From positions 1 to 45,670 of the forward strand of contig JBBABP010000002.1 in assembly GCA_041657585.1 (NCBI GenBank): DNA of 45,670 nt, written 5' to 3'. Below the pieces are notes generated by a model. That model did no database searches. It was not told the DNA's origin and was given only the letters and a program-made list of their open reading frames with translations. The DNA comes from JBBABP01 sp041657585 (lineage in GTDB: Bacteria > Patescibacteriota > Gracilibacteria > Absconditabacterales > Absconditicoccaceae). Shown here in pieces: positions 1 through 11,076 of this stretch. The number at the start of each line of letters is the position of its first letter. Within the stretch, counting starts at the first letter, position 1. Both the position numbers and the translations under genes were made by a program.

Positions 1-87
1 CCTCCAAAGGCGGGCAGGCTTGCTAGACAGTGGAGCTATGAGAAGTTCTTAAAGTACAAGGGGATTCAATTAAATTATCTTTTTTAA
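1..87 (+). CDS. Possible C-terminal end of a protein (partial)
   Basis: Frame 1 is open from the window edge to a TAA at 85-87 and gives 28 residues, including RQWSYEKFLKYKGIQLNYLF at the end. I do not recognise the family. The stretch is richer in G and C than its surroundings and contains GGCGGGCAGGC, which resembles GC-rich intergenic repeats elsewhere in the window, so it may be a non-coding repeat instead. If coding, it ends tail-to-tail with htpX and overlaps it by 18 bases. Confidence 0.25.
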   Translation, partial: PPKAGRLARQWSYEKFLKYKGIQLNYLF

Positions 88-978
88 ACGAATAATTCTT
101 TCATCTAAATTTGGATGTGAGCTAAAGAGGCGAAGAATATTTTTTCCTCCAGAAATTTTGAGTGTAGAGAATTCATCTTGTTTTGTTATCTCTCCTTTTC
201 TTTTTACACTCAAATGTTTTAATTTTTCTAAGGCTTTGATCATACATTCCTTCCCTAATAATTCTGAACTTCATGCATCTGCAATAAACTCTCTTGTTCT
301 TGAATAAGACATCAACACCAACATACCAACAAATCACAACAATATATCCAATACAAAAACGAGAATAAAGTATGAAATTCTTCCTAATCCTCATTCTTCG
401 TCGTCTTTTTTCATGGCAAGATCTATTCAATATGCTATAATCCTAGACAAAAACATAACAAATGCATTGATTATTCATTGTAAGAGAGTCATTTTTACCA
501 TATCTCCATTTATGATATGTGCAAATTCATGTCCTAAAACTCCTTTCAACTCTTCATCAGTCATTTCGTCCAAAAGTCATGTAGATATTGCTATTATACT
601 ATTATTTTTATTTGGACCTGTGGCAAATGCATTAGGGTCTTCAGATTCATATATGCCTACTTCAGGTCTTTTGATCTTATGTTTAATTGATAAGAGCGTA
701 ATTGTATCATACATAAATTTTTCTCTCCCATGAGCATGATCTGAGATGCCCTGGATATGATATATTTTTTTTGCTATTCGTTTACTAATCAAGAGATTGA
801 TAAATGCTCATCAAAATCAAAAAAGTACAGCAAATATTGAAAGGCTAAGAATAGTTGAACTTGATGAGTAAATATTTAGTCAGAATACTGATGACACAAT
901 ATATATTACAAGATTTAACATCGCAACTATGACGATGTTTGTTAGAAGGAAGAGAATTATTGCTTTTATGTTTTTCAT
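70..978 (-). CDS. htpX: HtpX-family M48 membrane zinc metalloprotease
   Basis: The product has 302 residues and is a membrane-bound heat-shock protease that degrades misfolded membrane proteins. Two hydrophobic segments lie near residues 5-30 and 40-62. The substrate-groove signature EDPNAFATG is followed by the zinc site HEFAHIINGD (the HExxH motif), two further hydrophobic stretches and the conserved REFIADAGS, which supplies the third zinc ligand. The C-terminus FSSHPNLDERI is typical of the family. The length matches usual HtpX proteins. Many glycines are TGA codons, including the one in ADAG. The start is the ATG before KNIKAIILFLL, the first Met ahead of the first membrane segment. Confidence 0.95.
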
Positions 979-1008
979 AAATTATTTTGTTATAAGCTAA
1001 AAATACTA

Positions 1009-1653
1009 TTATTTTCTGTATCTATGTTTTATATATTCAATGAGTATTGGAAGAATCGATATAAATATTATACCTAGCACAACTTTTTCGAAATTATTTT
1101 TCACAAGAGGTATTTGCCCAAAAAAATATCCAGCAAGTGTCAGAGGGACTATCCATAAAAATGCTCATATGATATTATATGCAATGAATGATTTATATGG
1201 CATCTCACTGACTCCTGCTACAAAAGGAGCAATAGTCCTCACTATAGGCACAAAACGAGCTATTACAATACTTTTTTTCCCATGTTTTTCAAAGAATTTC
1301 TTGGTTTTCTCGATATGATTTGGGTTGATTATATTTCTTCATTTTATTTTCCATTTCATCATGATTTTTCAAAAACATTTGCCAATATGATAGTTTACTG
1401 TGTCTCCTAGCACAGCCGCAGTAAATAATAAGATGAGCACTAATTCAATTTTTAAATATCCAGATCAAGCTAATGATCATGTCACAAAGAGTAGACTATC
1501 TCCAGGTAATAGTGGCATAATCACGAGTCCAGTTTCAACAAAGATAATTACAAAAAGAATTCCATAGAGCAATGATCAATAGTTTATAAATAATTCTTGA
1601 AGATGTACATCAATATGAAGAGTAAAATCTATAATTCACGAGATATATTCCAT
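1009..1653 (-). CDS. DedA-family (SNARE-associated) membrane protein
   Basis: A 214-residue integral membrane protein of the DedA family, whose members act as polyprenyl-phosphate or phospholipid flippases and support envelope homeostasis. Visible family signatures are FVETGLVIMPLLPGDSLLF near residues 43-61, then GDTVNYHIGK, and the characteristic RFVPIVRTIAPFVAGV with its conserved arginines and the re-entrant-loop glycine, followed by the last membrane helices. TGA is read as glycine at several conserved positions. It is co-oriented with htpX, 30 bases upstream of it, so the two are probably co-transcribed. Confidence 0.93.
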
Positions 1654-1728
1654 GTATTTTGTATAAAGATAAAAGCAAAAAAAACATAACAGATAAATAT
1701 CTGATATTTCTTCTTAAGGTTATTTATT

Positions 1729-2064
1729 CTATATGGTGATTTTTATGATTCAAACAAGAAAATTAAAAGTATCTTTTTTCGAATAAATATATGATGCAAT
1801 GTTTTTTTTATTTTTTTGAGATGGTGCTAAATATATAATTTCTGGAGAAGGTGTAACTTCTTCTTTTTGATTTTTTTCTTTCTTTGATAAGTATATTTTG
1901 TTTTGTATTCTACTTGCTTCTTCATTATCTGAAGAATTTTTTTGAATTTCAGTAGTGAAATTCTCATAAGAATAAAATGAGGAGCTATAACAAAAAAGAG
2001 AATTAAAACTTAAAAAGATTATTAATGTAATACATAAAAAAAACTTTATATGTATATTTGTCAT
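1729..2064 (-). CDS. Small exported protein of unknown function
   Basis: The 111-residue product begins MTNIHIKFFLCITLIIFLSF, a positively charged N-terminus and hydrophobic core that form a clear signal peptide. The remainder is polar and rich in Ser, Asn, Lys and Glu, with a short proline-containing stretch (TPSPEIIYLAPS). A cysteine follows the hydrophobic core (SLFC), but this is a poor lipobox, so lipoprotein status is doubtful. One internal TGA near the C-terminus must be read as Gly to reach the TAG stop. I do not recognise the family. It lies upstream of the DedA/htpX pair in the same orientation. Confidence 0.6.
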
Positions 2065-2316
2065 ATTTCAAATATTATGGAACATATAAATATGTTTATA
2101 TACACATAAGAATTAGAAATAAAAAATCAATAACAGTCCCCCAACTATGCCTGACATTTAATTATAAATAGTTATATTATTTAGTAATGACTAAGTGTAG
2201 TCAGAAAGATAATAAAACAAAAAATTAACTTAAAATAAATACATATGGTTATTATAAGAAAGCTAATTATGTTCAAAAGAGAAAAATATGTGATATACTG
2301 TTTTTGAACATTATTG
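2065..2316. other. Intergenic region at the element's left host flank
   Basis: AT-rich and without a convincing gene on either strand. It must contain the promoter of the leftward small exported protein. Together with sequence to the right of the element it would form the uninterrupted ssrA downstream region in a strain lacking the element. Confidence 0.5.
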
Positions 2317-2353
2317 TAGATAAACAAAAAAGGCTTACCTTAATGGTAAAACC
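2317..2353. repeat. Left attachment repeat (attL), also a leftward terminator
   Basis: The first 26 bases (2317-2342) are identical to 25330-25355. Two mismatches follow (2343-2344), then GGTAAAACC is shared again. Read on the minus strand it is GGTTTTACC, a short loop, AGGTAAGCC and six Ts, i.e. a hairpin and T-run terminator. It would end the leftward transcripts of the element before they enter the host. On the plus strand it encodes part of the recombinase C-terminus (DKQKRLTL). Confidence 0.9.
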
Positions 2354-2570
2354 TTGATTGGAATCATTATTTTCTAACAAAATCTCATTTGGTGGAGAAC
2401 ATCGGACAGCTTTAGAACTTGCAGATCAGGTATACTTCAACTTCTTAGCTAAAGTACCTTTAGTATATATGCAAAAACTGTTACAGTTTTATGTTAAGGA
2501 AGTGAATCCTGATTTCAATATCAAAGAGAGACTCACTTCCAAGCAACTTGTTCTATATTGATTTAAGTAA
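2343..2570 (+). pseudogene. Detached C-terminal extension of the serine recombinase
   Basis: In the same frame in which the recombinase crosses the right repeat, the left repeat continues as MVKPGLESLF and then about 65 more residues, including GGEHRTALELADQ and a hydrophobic-to-basic tail, ending at a TAA at 2568-2570. The first ATG arises at one of the two positions where the attachment repeats differ. In the excised circle this stretch would join the recombinase gene at 25355; in the integrated state it is cut off from its 5' part. It overlaps the opposing 60-residue gene by 18 bases. It could still be translated from the ATG as a separate 75-residue product. Confidence 0.75.
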
Positions 2571-2735
2571 TTCTCTTTTCCGTGCATTCTTTTTGTTATC
2601 TTCATTGACCTTTTCCAACATACAAAATAGATCAAATAATTTTAATCCTAATGTATGGTCATCATCTTGCTGTTTAGTCTGTTCATTAGGCTGGGGGATG
2701 GGACACATTCCTTTGTCTTGAGTAGTCTCAGACAT
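2553..2735 (-). CDS. Small hydrophilic protein of unknown function
   Basis: Sixty residues with no internal TGA codon and a TAG stop. The N-terminal third (MSETTQDKGMCPIPQPNEQ) is polar and probably disordered; the second half (LGLKLFDLFCMLEKVNEDN) is predicted helical and ends in a basic cluster. It is the last gene of the element's leftward operon and ends just before the attL terminator. No family is recognised. Confidence 0.55.
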   Translation of the reverse strand: MSETTQDKGMCPIPQPNEQTKQQDDDHTLGLKLFDLFCMLEKVNEDNKKNARKRELLKSI

Positions 2736-2770
2736 AAGGAATGTTATTAAAAATTAAAATAGTACGATCC

Positions 2771-3187
2771 TTATCGGATATGTTGATTTGCTTCACCTCC
2801 CACATAGAATCTTTGATCATTCATCAGACGCTTCAATCCTAATGTTTCTGTAGTAGGATTCTCATCAACTACTATTATATCATCATCTGTTTTCCAGTTT
2901 GTATATTCTCATACTTCAATGTTGCCTGTTATAGTAAAAATTATTCCATCAGCATCTTGCATTTTCCGGAGAGATCAAACTGTTTCATGTGGTTTGTTTA
3001 TGACTTCTGTTTGGAATCTTGCTGGTAAAAGCTTAAAGCAAGATCATGTTATAACTATCAAATATATATCTGAATTATTCCCATAATTTTTGCAATGTTC
3101 AAATACATAAGTAGATAGCTGAGTTCATTCTAGACTTCTGTAAGGCTTCCATATAGATAAATCTATGGAAGCAAGAATATTTTTCAT
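2771..3187 (-). CDS. Unknown 138-residue element protein
   Basis: Begins MKNILASIDLSIWKPYRS and ends QHIR before a TAA. Six TGA codons are read as Gly, several in plausible turns (TGSCF, TVGSLRK, EVGEYT). It looks like a compact alpha/beta protein with alternating hydrophobic strands (SDIYLIVITG, ADGIIFTITG, DDIIVVDE), but I cannot name the fold. It lies between the primase-helicase and the 60-residue gene, on the same strand, so it is probably in one replication/maintenance operon with them. Confidence 0.6.
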
Positions 3188-3330
3188 CGGTATATAATTA
3201 TAATATAAAACGATTTTGTGTCTGACAAAATGACAAATCATTCTGCAAACCTTTTGTTATATATTTTATATTTATTTATATTTATTATTTGTATTTGTTA
3301 AAATGTCATAAAATATATTTATGTTTGTTC

Positions 3331-5691
3331 TTATCAGCTATCTTCGTAAGACTTTTCAGCTATTGCTTTGTCAAGAAAAGTCATATTTAATATTGAAGAC
3401 TTTATTCATAGGCCTTTACAGGTGGCATCATTTTTATCATAAAATCATTTATTCCACATAACTCTGGTCAGTTGTTGCTTGCCTAATATTCAACGCTTGC
3501 CATGCTCTTTACAGAATATTTCATACATACTATAAATAATATGTTTACATAGTAATTCATTTCATGGTTGTAATCAAATTTCTTGAACAAAGTTAGCTAC
3601 TTGATCCTCTTCGCTTGATGATTGAAATTTACTTAAGTACGTTTGTGTCTCTATTTGAATTTCATTTGGGATTATAAATTTTCATCTTACCAGTAGCCTT
3701 TTGAGTCACAGAAGTGCCCAAATAAATATACCTCTTGCTTCATTCTTTAATTTTAGTCATAGTTCTGGATCTCACTTATGCTCAAAATTCTCACGGAATG
3801 GTACATATACAATTCTTCTACTCATATTTGTGTCCATATGTTTAATAACGGGATCTATATTTGAAGCAAGTATAACCCTAGAAAATGGTTGAAATTCAAA
3901 TGGATGATCATATCTTTTGCGCCCCTCTATGATTTCACCATCAACAATTTTTCTTAATGTGCCAACATCTAAACGAATATTGTCAGAGGTATCGCTGTCA
4001 ATTGCTAATAGCTTTCATAGTAGCCTCTCTAAATCAACATCTTCTAATTTTGATAAATTGATTGTGGTACAATTATTAGATCACAACATATCTCTGATAG
4101 CTCATATGAACTTGCCTTTGCCATTTCGTCATCATCATTTTAAAATGTAGACCTTACCCCATTTTGTGATAGGCAATAAATAGTGTCATATAACTTCTTG
4201 CCACCAATCGATTATCTCATTTATATTTTCATATGATGCAAATATTTCTTCTAAAAATTTTAGCCATCTTATAGGCTTGATCTCATCATAGTTAGCTATA
4301 TCTTTAGAACTATATGGTAGCTTAGAAAATTTATAATCATCTTTTGTATATGGTCTTACTGACCATGTATTGGTATCTAATATTGTATCATACAAACATA
4401 TTTCGTTTGTGTTTACTTGTTGAATATGGTGTTTAATAACCCTACTTTCAGAATGAATTTTGATAAATTTTAATGTAGCTTCAATATCTGCTTTTGAAAT
4501 ATCTAATGCTAAAAAATCTTTCGCTTCACGAATAATAATTTGACCAACTTCATTATCATTGAGAACCCTCCACAATCATTCATTATTAAAATATTTAAAG
4601 ATATTACTGTCGATGCCTTCAAAACATTCAGAACTTTTTAAGTATTCTGCAAAATTAACAGGTATTAACTTACCCTTTGGTGTTAAATAATTGCTTGTAT
4701 TTATTTGCTTTATATGTTCTGGCAATAATTTGTGAGAGTAATTGTCCTGTACATATTTAATTAACTGTCATTTGGTAATGTTTTTATACCATAATACCCA
4801 TTGTATTCGTGTTGGTCATCATTTATTATGACTTCATATCATCCCATTAATATCTATCCAACATCATGTAGATTTCTTATTAACAATAATCTGTTTGGTT
4901 CAATTTGTATTCTTTTTGAAAGTTATAATATCTCAATTTATCATAGACCTACTACTAATTTCTTTTAGCATTTCTTCATTATTCCATGTTGATAGATATC
5001 ATAGTATACCGTATTCTTCTGGATGATATATTCATTGATATGGTTTGATTTCAATTTGCTGTTGGTACTTAGAAAGAAATGCCTCCATCATTTGTTGCTC
5101 AGTATACTGAATATGTTTATCTACATACACAGTTTTTACTAGAAAGGGATCGGTAGTATCTTTCATATGTAAGAATCATGACAATCTCAGAAGCGTACTG
5201 TAATCTTTACAAACTTTGGGGTCTCATTTGAAAAAGTCCATAATACCAGTGCCTATGGTAGCTCGATTATCCTTATTTCAATCGATAGCAAACCAATATA
5301 AGTGCAATGAATTCTTAGATTCTACTATCATAGATGGCTTTAGTGGTGACTGATCGACTAATTTCCATTGATCTTGCTTGGACATATTATCTATATCACA
5401 ACACCAAGTAACAATCTTAGTAGCTGACTCTTTATTTCTTTTGTATTCGATCATATTATTTACACTAAAAAATATCCCTGCTCACTTTTTATTAAGCTCG
5501 TATAGTTGTTCCAATAATTCATTAGTTCTGGAACCAGGGAAAATATGAGTCAGACTTTTATCTAATCTTTCTTTATTGTCATCAAAAGTTTGAATGGTAC
5601 AGTTGTCAAATCCTGGATATTGATTGAGCAAGACCATTAGTTCCTGTGCCATTTCAGGGGTGTATTGTTGTGATAGCATAAATTGTTCCAT
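3331..5691 (-). CDS. Primase-helicase: RepB-like primase, D5_N and superfamily 3 helicase
   Basis: A 786-residue replication protein of the P4/D5 phage-plasmid family. The N-terminal part has primase-polymerase signatures: TWCCDID near residues 95-101, which supplies catalytic aspartates, and RLSGFLHMKD near 170, matching the RxPG..N/H.K pattern of RepB-like archaeo-eukaryotic primases. A D5_N-type region (about 440-500, including WLKFLEEIF) leads to the Walker A GGGRNGKGKF at about 517-526, then LLAIDSD as Walker B and SRVILASN as the sensor motif. It is expected to prime and unwind DNA for autonomous replication of the excised element. It heads a leftward operon; inverted repeats lie just upstream of the ATG. 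Confidence 0.9.
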
Positions 5692-5705
5692 AATAAATTC
5701 ATATC

Positions 5706-5768
5706 AACATAAAACAGTTTATGTTTCAAGGCAACAAAAAAATAATGTATCCGTTATGGATTTGTTGC
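5706..5768. promoter_or_regulatory. Two inverted repeats upstream of the primase-helicase
   Basis: AACATAAA (5706-5713) and TTTATGTT (5718-5725) are perfect 8-bp arms with a 4-base loop. GCAACAAA (5731-5738) and TTTGTTGC (5761-5768) are perfect 8-bp arms around 22 bases. They lie between the RHH gene and the replication gene. Operators, a small antisense-type RNA or part of a replication origin are all possible; nothing in the sequence alone decides. Confidence 0.5.
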
Positions 5769-5829
5769 TACTTGAGACATTAAGGCATGTTTTATATTAG
5801 TTTATGGGACAACATTCTTTTGGCTTTTT

Positions 5830-6033
5830 CTATGTATTCCTTTGACATATTTTCTCTATGTCAGCCATAGACTTATCAGAATACTTGATGAATTCTCTTT
5901 GATGTTTAAAAATATAATCAGAAAGAATCCTCCTAAGTAAACCTGCTTTACTATAACCTTCACCATGGCAATAACGAGAGAACATCTCTTCTAAAGTACT
6001 ATCCGTGGTGAAAATCAACCTAGTTTTTGTCAT
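5830..6033 (-). CDS. Ribbon-helix-helix-like DNA-binding protein
   Basis: A 67-residue protein with a TAG stop and no internal TGA. The N-terminal strand TKTRLIFTTDSTLEEMFSRY followed by the helices YSKAGLLRRILSDYIFKH fits the Arc/MetJ/CopG ribbon-helix-helix arrangement of a beta strand and two amphipathic helices. It is transcribed leftward, divergent from hsdR, and sits upstream of the primase-helicase. A role as repressor of either operon, binding the nearby palindromes, is an inference from this position. Confidence 0.6.
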   Translation of the reverse strand: MTKTRLIFTTDSTLEEMFSRYCHGEGYSKAGLLRRILSDYIFKHQREFIKYSDKSMADIEKICQRNT

Positions 6034-6247
6034 CTTCAGTGAATCTAATTATTTAAAATAGGCTTAAGCTACAATATATATATAGTATATTTTAAAATTT
6101 TCAACACATTTATATGTGAAAAGTGTAAAAAGATATCTTTCTGGGACTTATTATTGCTGAATGTATTGTTTTCTAACCTCCAATGTGTATAAAAAAGACC
6201 AGCTAATATCGACCGAATGTTATGCTTTTTAGTATTATCAAACAAAT
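6034..6247. promoter_or_regulatory. Divergent promoter region with palindromic operator candidate
   Basis: The region separates the leftward replication operon from the rightward restriction island and must hold both promoters. A perfect palindrome CACATTTATATGTG lies at 6105-6118, next to a TATATATAT tract at 6074-6083 that could supply a -10 element. A ribbon-helix-helix repressor binding here would control both arms. Confidence 0.5.
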
Positions 6248-9010
6248 ATGTCGCAAGGTCCAGAAGCTAAAGCTAGAGAAAACATAGATCAGCTCTTAAT
6301 AGATGCTGGTTGGATTATACAAGACATGAAGGAACTTAATATCATGGCTAACTTATGAGTAGCTGTTAGAGAGTTCCCCATACCATGATTTGGAGAAGCT
6401 GACTATCTTTTATATGTAGATGGGAAAGCCATATGAGTGATTGAAGCTAAGAAAGAATGAGATACTTTGACTGGAGTGGAGACACAATCAGCCAAATATA
6501 GTGAAAACTTTCCTAAGTTTGTAGATTGTCGAAGGAAACCTTTGGCATTTTCCTATCAATCCACTGGTGTTGAAACGAGATTTACCAATCACTTAGAGCC
6601 TGATCATAAAAGTAAGGATGTCTTTGCTTTCCATAGACCAGAGACATTACTTGCATGGGTAAAGAAAGACAAACAACCATTAGAACTTTTGAGAGCAATG
6701 CCTGAATTAATTACTAAATGACTACGACCTGCACAAATAGAAGCAATTAATAAGCTTGAGAAATCATTAGCCGACAATAGATTGAAATCACTTATACAAA
6801 TGGCGACTTGAAGTGGTAAAACATTTACTGCTTGTAATTTTACTTATAGACTTATCAAAGATGGATGAGCTAAAAGGATATTGTTCCTTGTAGATAGAGG
6901 CAATCTTTGAAGACAAACTCACAAAGAGTTTCAACAATTCACTACTCCAGATGATGGAAGAAAGTTTACTGACATCTATAATGTACAAAATATGAAGACC
7001 AATCATATTGATGATGTAGCTGTTGTTGCTATCTCTACTATACAAAGAATGTTCTCTATGTTATCAGGACATGAGATAGATGAAGAGATGGAAGAGAAAT
7101 CAATGTTCGATGATGACAATATCTTGATGAAAGAAGTGGAACCTATCAAATATAATCCCAATTTCCCTATAGAAAGTTTTGATTACATCGTTGTTGATGA
7201 GTGTCATCGTAGCATATATAATCTTTGGAGGCAAGTATTAGATTATTTTGATGCCAAGATTATAGGACTAACTGCAACACCAAGCAAACAGACTATATGA
7301 TTCTTTGATAATAATCTTATCATGGAATATAATCACGAGAGAGCCGTAGCTGATTGAGTCAATGTAGATTTTGGTGTATACAAAATAACTACTGAGATAA
7401 GCGACAAGTGATCTAAAGTAGAAGCAGGATACTATATCGACAAGAGACATAAGCTTACAAGAAAGGTTATGCAGGAAAAGTTGGATGAAGATATGTTGTA
7501 TGAAGGTAAAGATATAGATAGATCCGTAGTTGTTCCAGATCAGATAAGGACAATTATCAAAACATTTAGAGATAAATTATTTACAGATATATTGCCTGGT
7601 AGAACTGAGGTACCCAAGACACTTATCTTCGCTAAAAGCGATAATCATGCAGAAGATATTGTGAAGATAGTTAGAGATGAGTTTGGTAAATGAAATGATT
7701 TCTGTCAAAAGATAACTTACAAGACAACAGGCAAGAAGCCTGAGGAGTTATTACAGGATTTTAGAAATAGTTATAATCCAAGGATAGCAGTCACTGTTGA
7801 TATGATTGCTACTGGTACAGATATCAAACCATTGGAAGTTGTGTTCTTTATGAGAGATGTAAAATCACAGCTCTTATTTGAACAGATGAAAGGAAGATGA
7901 GTAAGAGTAATAAATAAAGCTGACTACCAACAAGTGACACCTGACAATGATGTTAAGACTCACTTTGTTATTGTGGATGCAGTAGGTGTATGTGAAAGAG
8001 ATAGAAGTGATATGAAACCATTGGAAAGACAACCTAATGTTTCTTTTGAAAAGGTACTACAAGCTATAGCAATGGGCAATACTCATCCTGATGTTGTTTC
8101 TACTTTGGTATCAAGACTTATCAGGATAGAGAAATCATTTAATGATGATCAAAAGAAAGTACTGGAAGAGATATCTTGAGTTCAACTGAAACAACTTTGT
8201 CATAATATCGTAGAAGCTACAGAAGAAGATGTTATTGTCAAAGCTATCAGAGAGAAACACAACCTCGCACCTGACCAAGAACCAACAGAGAAACAATATG
8301 AAGATACAAGAAAAGAGTTAGTGAAGCAGGCATTGAAGCCAATCTACGATCCTAAATATCGTGATAAGATATTAGAAATTAAAAGAGATAATGAACAAGT
8401 GATAGATATTGTAAGCATAGATAAGCTTATATTCTCTTGATTCTCTGAGGAAGCAAAGTCATCAGCAAAGAATTTGGTTGATAACTTCCAAGAATTCCTT
8501 GAAGAACATAAGGACGAATTGGAATTGGTGAAAGCATATTATAGCAAATCATATAAGAATAGGGTTTCATATAAGGATCTCAAAGAGTTTACTACACACA
8601 TAGAGGCGAAGCCACTACTCAAAAATCCTGAACTTATATGGAAAGCATTAGAGTCTTTATATCCAGAACAAGTCACACCTACTGACCAATTCTCTACAAC
8701 AGATTTCATTCCTATGATATCATTCTTAGGTCATAACCAATCTATACTTCAACCATACAAATATATTATCAATGAGAAATATAGTGAACGATTAGGGGAG
8801 ATGAAAGCAGAAGGCAAAGAGTTTACTCCTGAACAATCAGAATGGTTAGAACTCATGAAAGATGAAATTGCAAATTCTGTGGAGCTAAGTAATGATAGCT
8901 TTGAATATGGTATGTTAGCTCAGAAATGATGATTAGGTGCAATATATAAAGTGTTTGATGGATCATTGAGTGAATTAGTAGATAGTATGAATAAGGTTTT
9001 AGTTGAGTAA
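6248..9010 (+). CDS. hsdR: Type I restriction enzyme, R (translocase/nuclease) subunit
   Basis: A 920-residue HsdR. The N-terminal PD-(D/E)XK nuclease core is visible as GEADYLLYVDG followed by GVIEAKKEG (about residues 48-70). The superfamily 2 motor follows: Walker A QMATGSGKT (about 183-191), DECHRS (about 317), TATPS (about 341) and motif VI QMKGRGVRV (about 546-554). The C-terminal third resembles the EcoEI-type R-subunit end domain. The TGA codons fall on invariant glycines, for example the first G of GSGKT. It cleaves DNA remotely after translocation when the HsdM/HsdS complex meets unmethylated sites. First gene of the rightward island; the next gene starts 8 bases after its stop. Confidence 0.97.
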
Positions 9011-9018
9011 AACAATCC

Positions 9019-11076
9019 ATGACAAAATTTATAGAAGAAGAAGTGGTAGTTAACAACAATAGTATTGATAGAGTTTGAATAACCAAAGACTATAAATCAG
9101 CCATAGCTGAATATATATGGAATTGATTTGATGCTTGAGCTTCAATAGTAGAGATTAAATTTGATACTAATGATAAAACATGATTTCTGAATGGGATTGA
9201 AATCATAGATAATGGAAGTTGAATAAGTTATGATGAACTTAAATTTAGTTTTAAACCTATATTAGACTCATTAAAATATCATACCAATAATCCTTCGTTT
9301 TATACTCGTGGGAAAAAGTGAAGATGAAGATTCTCTTTCATATGTTTTGCTTCCAATGCTACACGAGATACAACATATGAGAACGACAAGAATAATAAGC
9401 ATTACAATTATCAAATAAAAATTAGTGGTGGGAATAAAAGCAAATATCAATGTAGTGAATCAGTAATTGAGACAGATAAACCGACCGGGACTCTTGTTAA
9501 AATTACCAACTTGGATTGAATATCTAGATTTGATTTGGAATGAACTGACTTTATGTATTTTCTCAAACTTCATTTTGCGCGATTTCTGAGCTTGAATAAA
9601 ATAAATAATTACAGGATCATAATAAATGGACAAGATATGGAATATAAAGATGTAATAGATATTTCCAGAGAAGAAACGATTTCGTTGGCAGATGATGGGA
9701 CGAAGAACAAATATGATTTCAAACTGCATTACATTTTATGGAAGGACAAAATAGGAGAAGATTCCCAAAATTATTATTTGGATAGCAAACAGAAACAAAG
9801 ACGATTCGAAGACAATCAAACCAATAATAAATGAGATGGATTTTATAATAGCCTTTATATTATCAGTGATTTCTTTAATGATTTTCATGTCGTGGATAAT
9901 AAAGGTGATAAGGATTCTTGCTTGTTAATAACAAAATACCATAATGTTTTTAAGAAATTAAAAACCGAAATTAGTAAATTTCTGTTGGCAGAGAAAAGAA
10001 AATTTTTGAAGTCAAATTCTACAAAGCTTATCAGGAAATTATATGAGGAAGATGTAATGCCTATCTTCTGAGAAACAAGATATGCACAAATTATGAAAGA
10101 AGACTTCGAGAATATAGTAAAGGAAATATACATATATGAACCTCAAATCTTTGAGACATCTTGAAACAAACAGCAGAAAAAGACCATATTGGAATTTCTG
10201 AAGTTGCTACTTGATGATAACAAAAGAGAAAAGATAGTTGATGTTATGAGGAATATAATAGATTTAACTGACCAACAGATAGAAGACTTTTCAAAAATTT
10301 TGCAACAAACATCCTTAGCTTATATAGTTAATCTTGCGAATTTTCTTCTTAATAGAAAGAATGTGATTGTTCAATTGAATAAATTAATATTTGATTTAAA
10401 GAAATTCACTAATGAGAGGGATCATATTCAAAAGATAATAGAAGAAAATTATTGGTTATTTGGGGAGCAATATCATCAAGTCAGTGCAGATAAAAATTTC
10501 AAGAAACTTGTAGAGGCTTATCAAGAAATAATAGACAAGAAGAAAGATAATGTGGATAATAAATTGGATAGTGATAATAAGAGGGTTGATATCTTTTTAT
10601 CAAGAATTAGAAATTTATCCTCAAATAACCCAAACTATTCTCCAAGAGAACATATCATAGTAGAACTCAAAAGACCATCAGTAACTATAGGGAAAGAACA
10701 ATATCGTCAAATAGAAGACTATATGGAACATATTAAAAACACACCAAGCCTTTCAGGAGATTTAGATCAGTGGAAATTTTATTTGGTGGGGAATACATAT
10801 GATGAATTTATATCTGATAAACGTCAAGAGTTTGAAGATGTTGATGATCCTTTTTTGATTGGTAGATCTAAATGAAAATATAGAATATATTGTTTATCTT
10901 GGACAGATCTATTTACCGTCTTTGAAAATTCACACAAACACATATATGATGAGCTTAAGATAAATGATGAGAAATTATCATTAGAATTATGATTAGATAT
11001 ACTTGATCCATCAAGAATAACATCAGATATAATTACAAGTAATATTTTAGATTATTCAAAATCATGCAAACAGTAA
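9019..11076 (+). CDS. GHKL ATPase fused to a PD-(D/E)XK (Shedu/DUF4263-like) nuclease domain
   Basis: A 685-residue protein. The N-terminus has all Bergerat-fold motifs: AEYIWNGFDAGA (N-box, about 30-41), EIIDNGSGIS (G1), GKKGRGRFSF (G2) and PTGTLVKI (G3), as in MutL, MORC and Hsp90. After a long helical middle, the C-terminus has KRVDIFLSR (about 521) and HIIVELKRPSVTIGKEQYRQ (about 544-563), i.e. the D...ExK nuclease core with the trailing Gln-rich helix of DUF4263/Shedu-like enzymes. It starts 8 bases after hsdR and its last codons overlap the hsdS start by 13 bases, so it is translationally locked into the type I operon. Its role is not established; an ATP-gated accessory nuclease is my inference. 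Confidence 0.85.

Noticed and set aside
413..733. Plus-strand ORF opposite htpX
   Set aside because: Shadow of the conserved minus-strand protease; its sequence shows no family features.
70..978. TGA as selenocysteine or tryptophan
   Set aside because: The codon is frequent in every gene and falls on glycine columns; Trp is encoded by TGG in the same genes.
6248..9010. Apparent string of short separate ORFs across hsdR and other genes
   Set aside because: The breaks are TGA codons at conserved glycines; with code 25 each becomes one intact gene.
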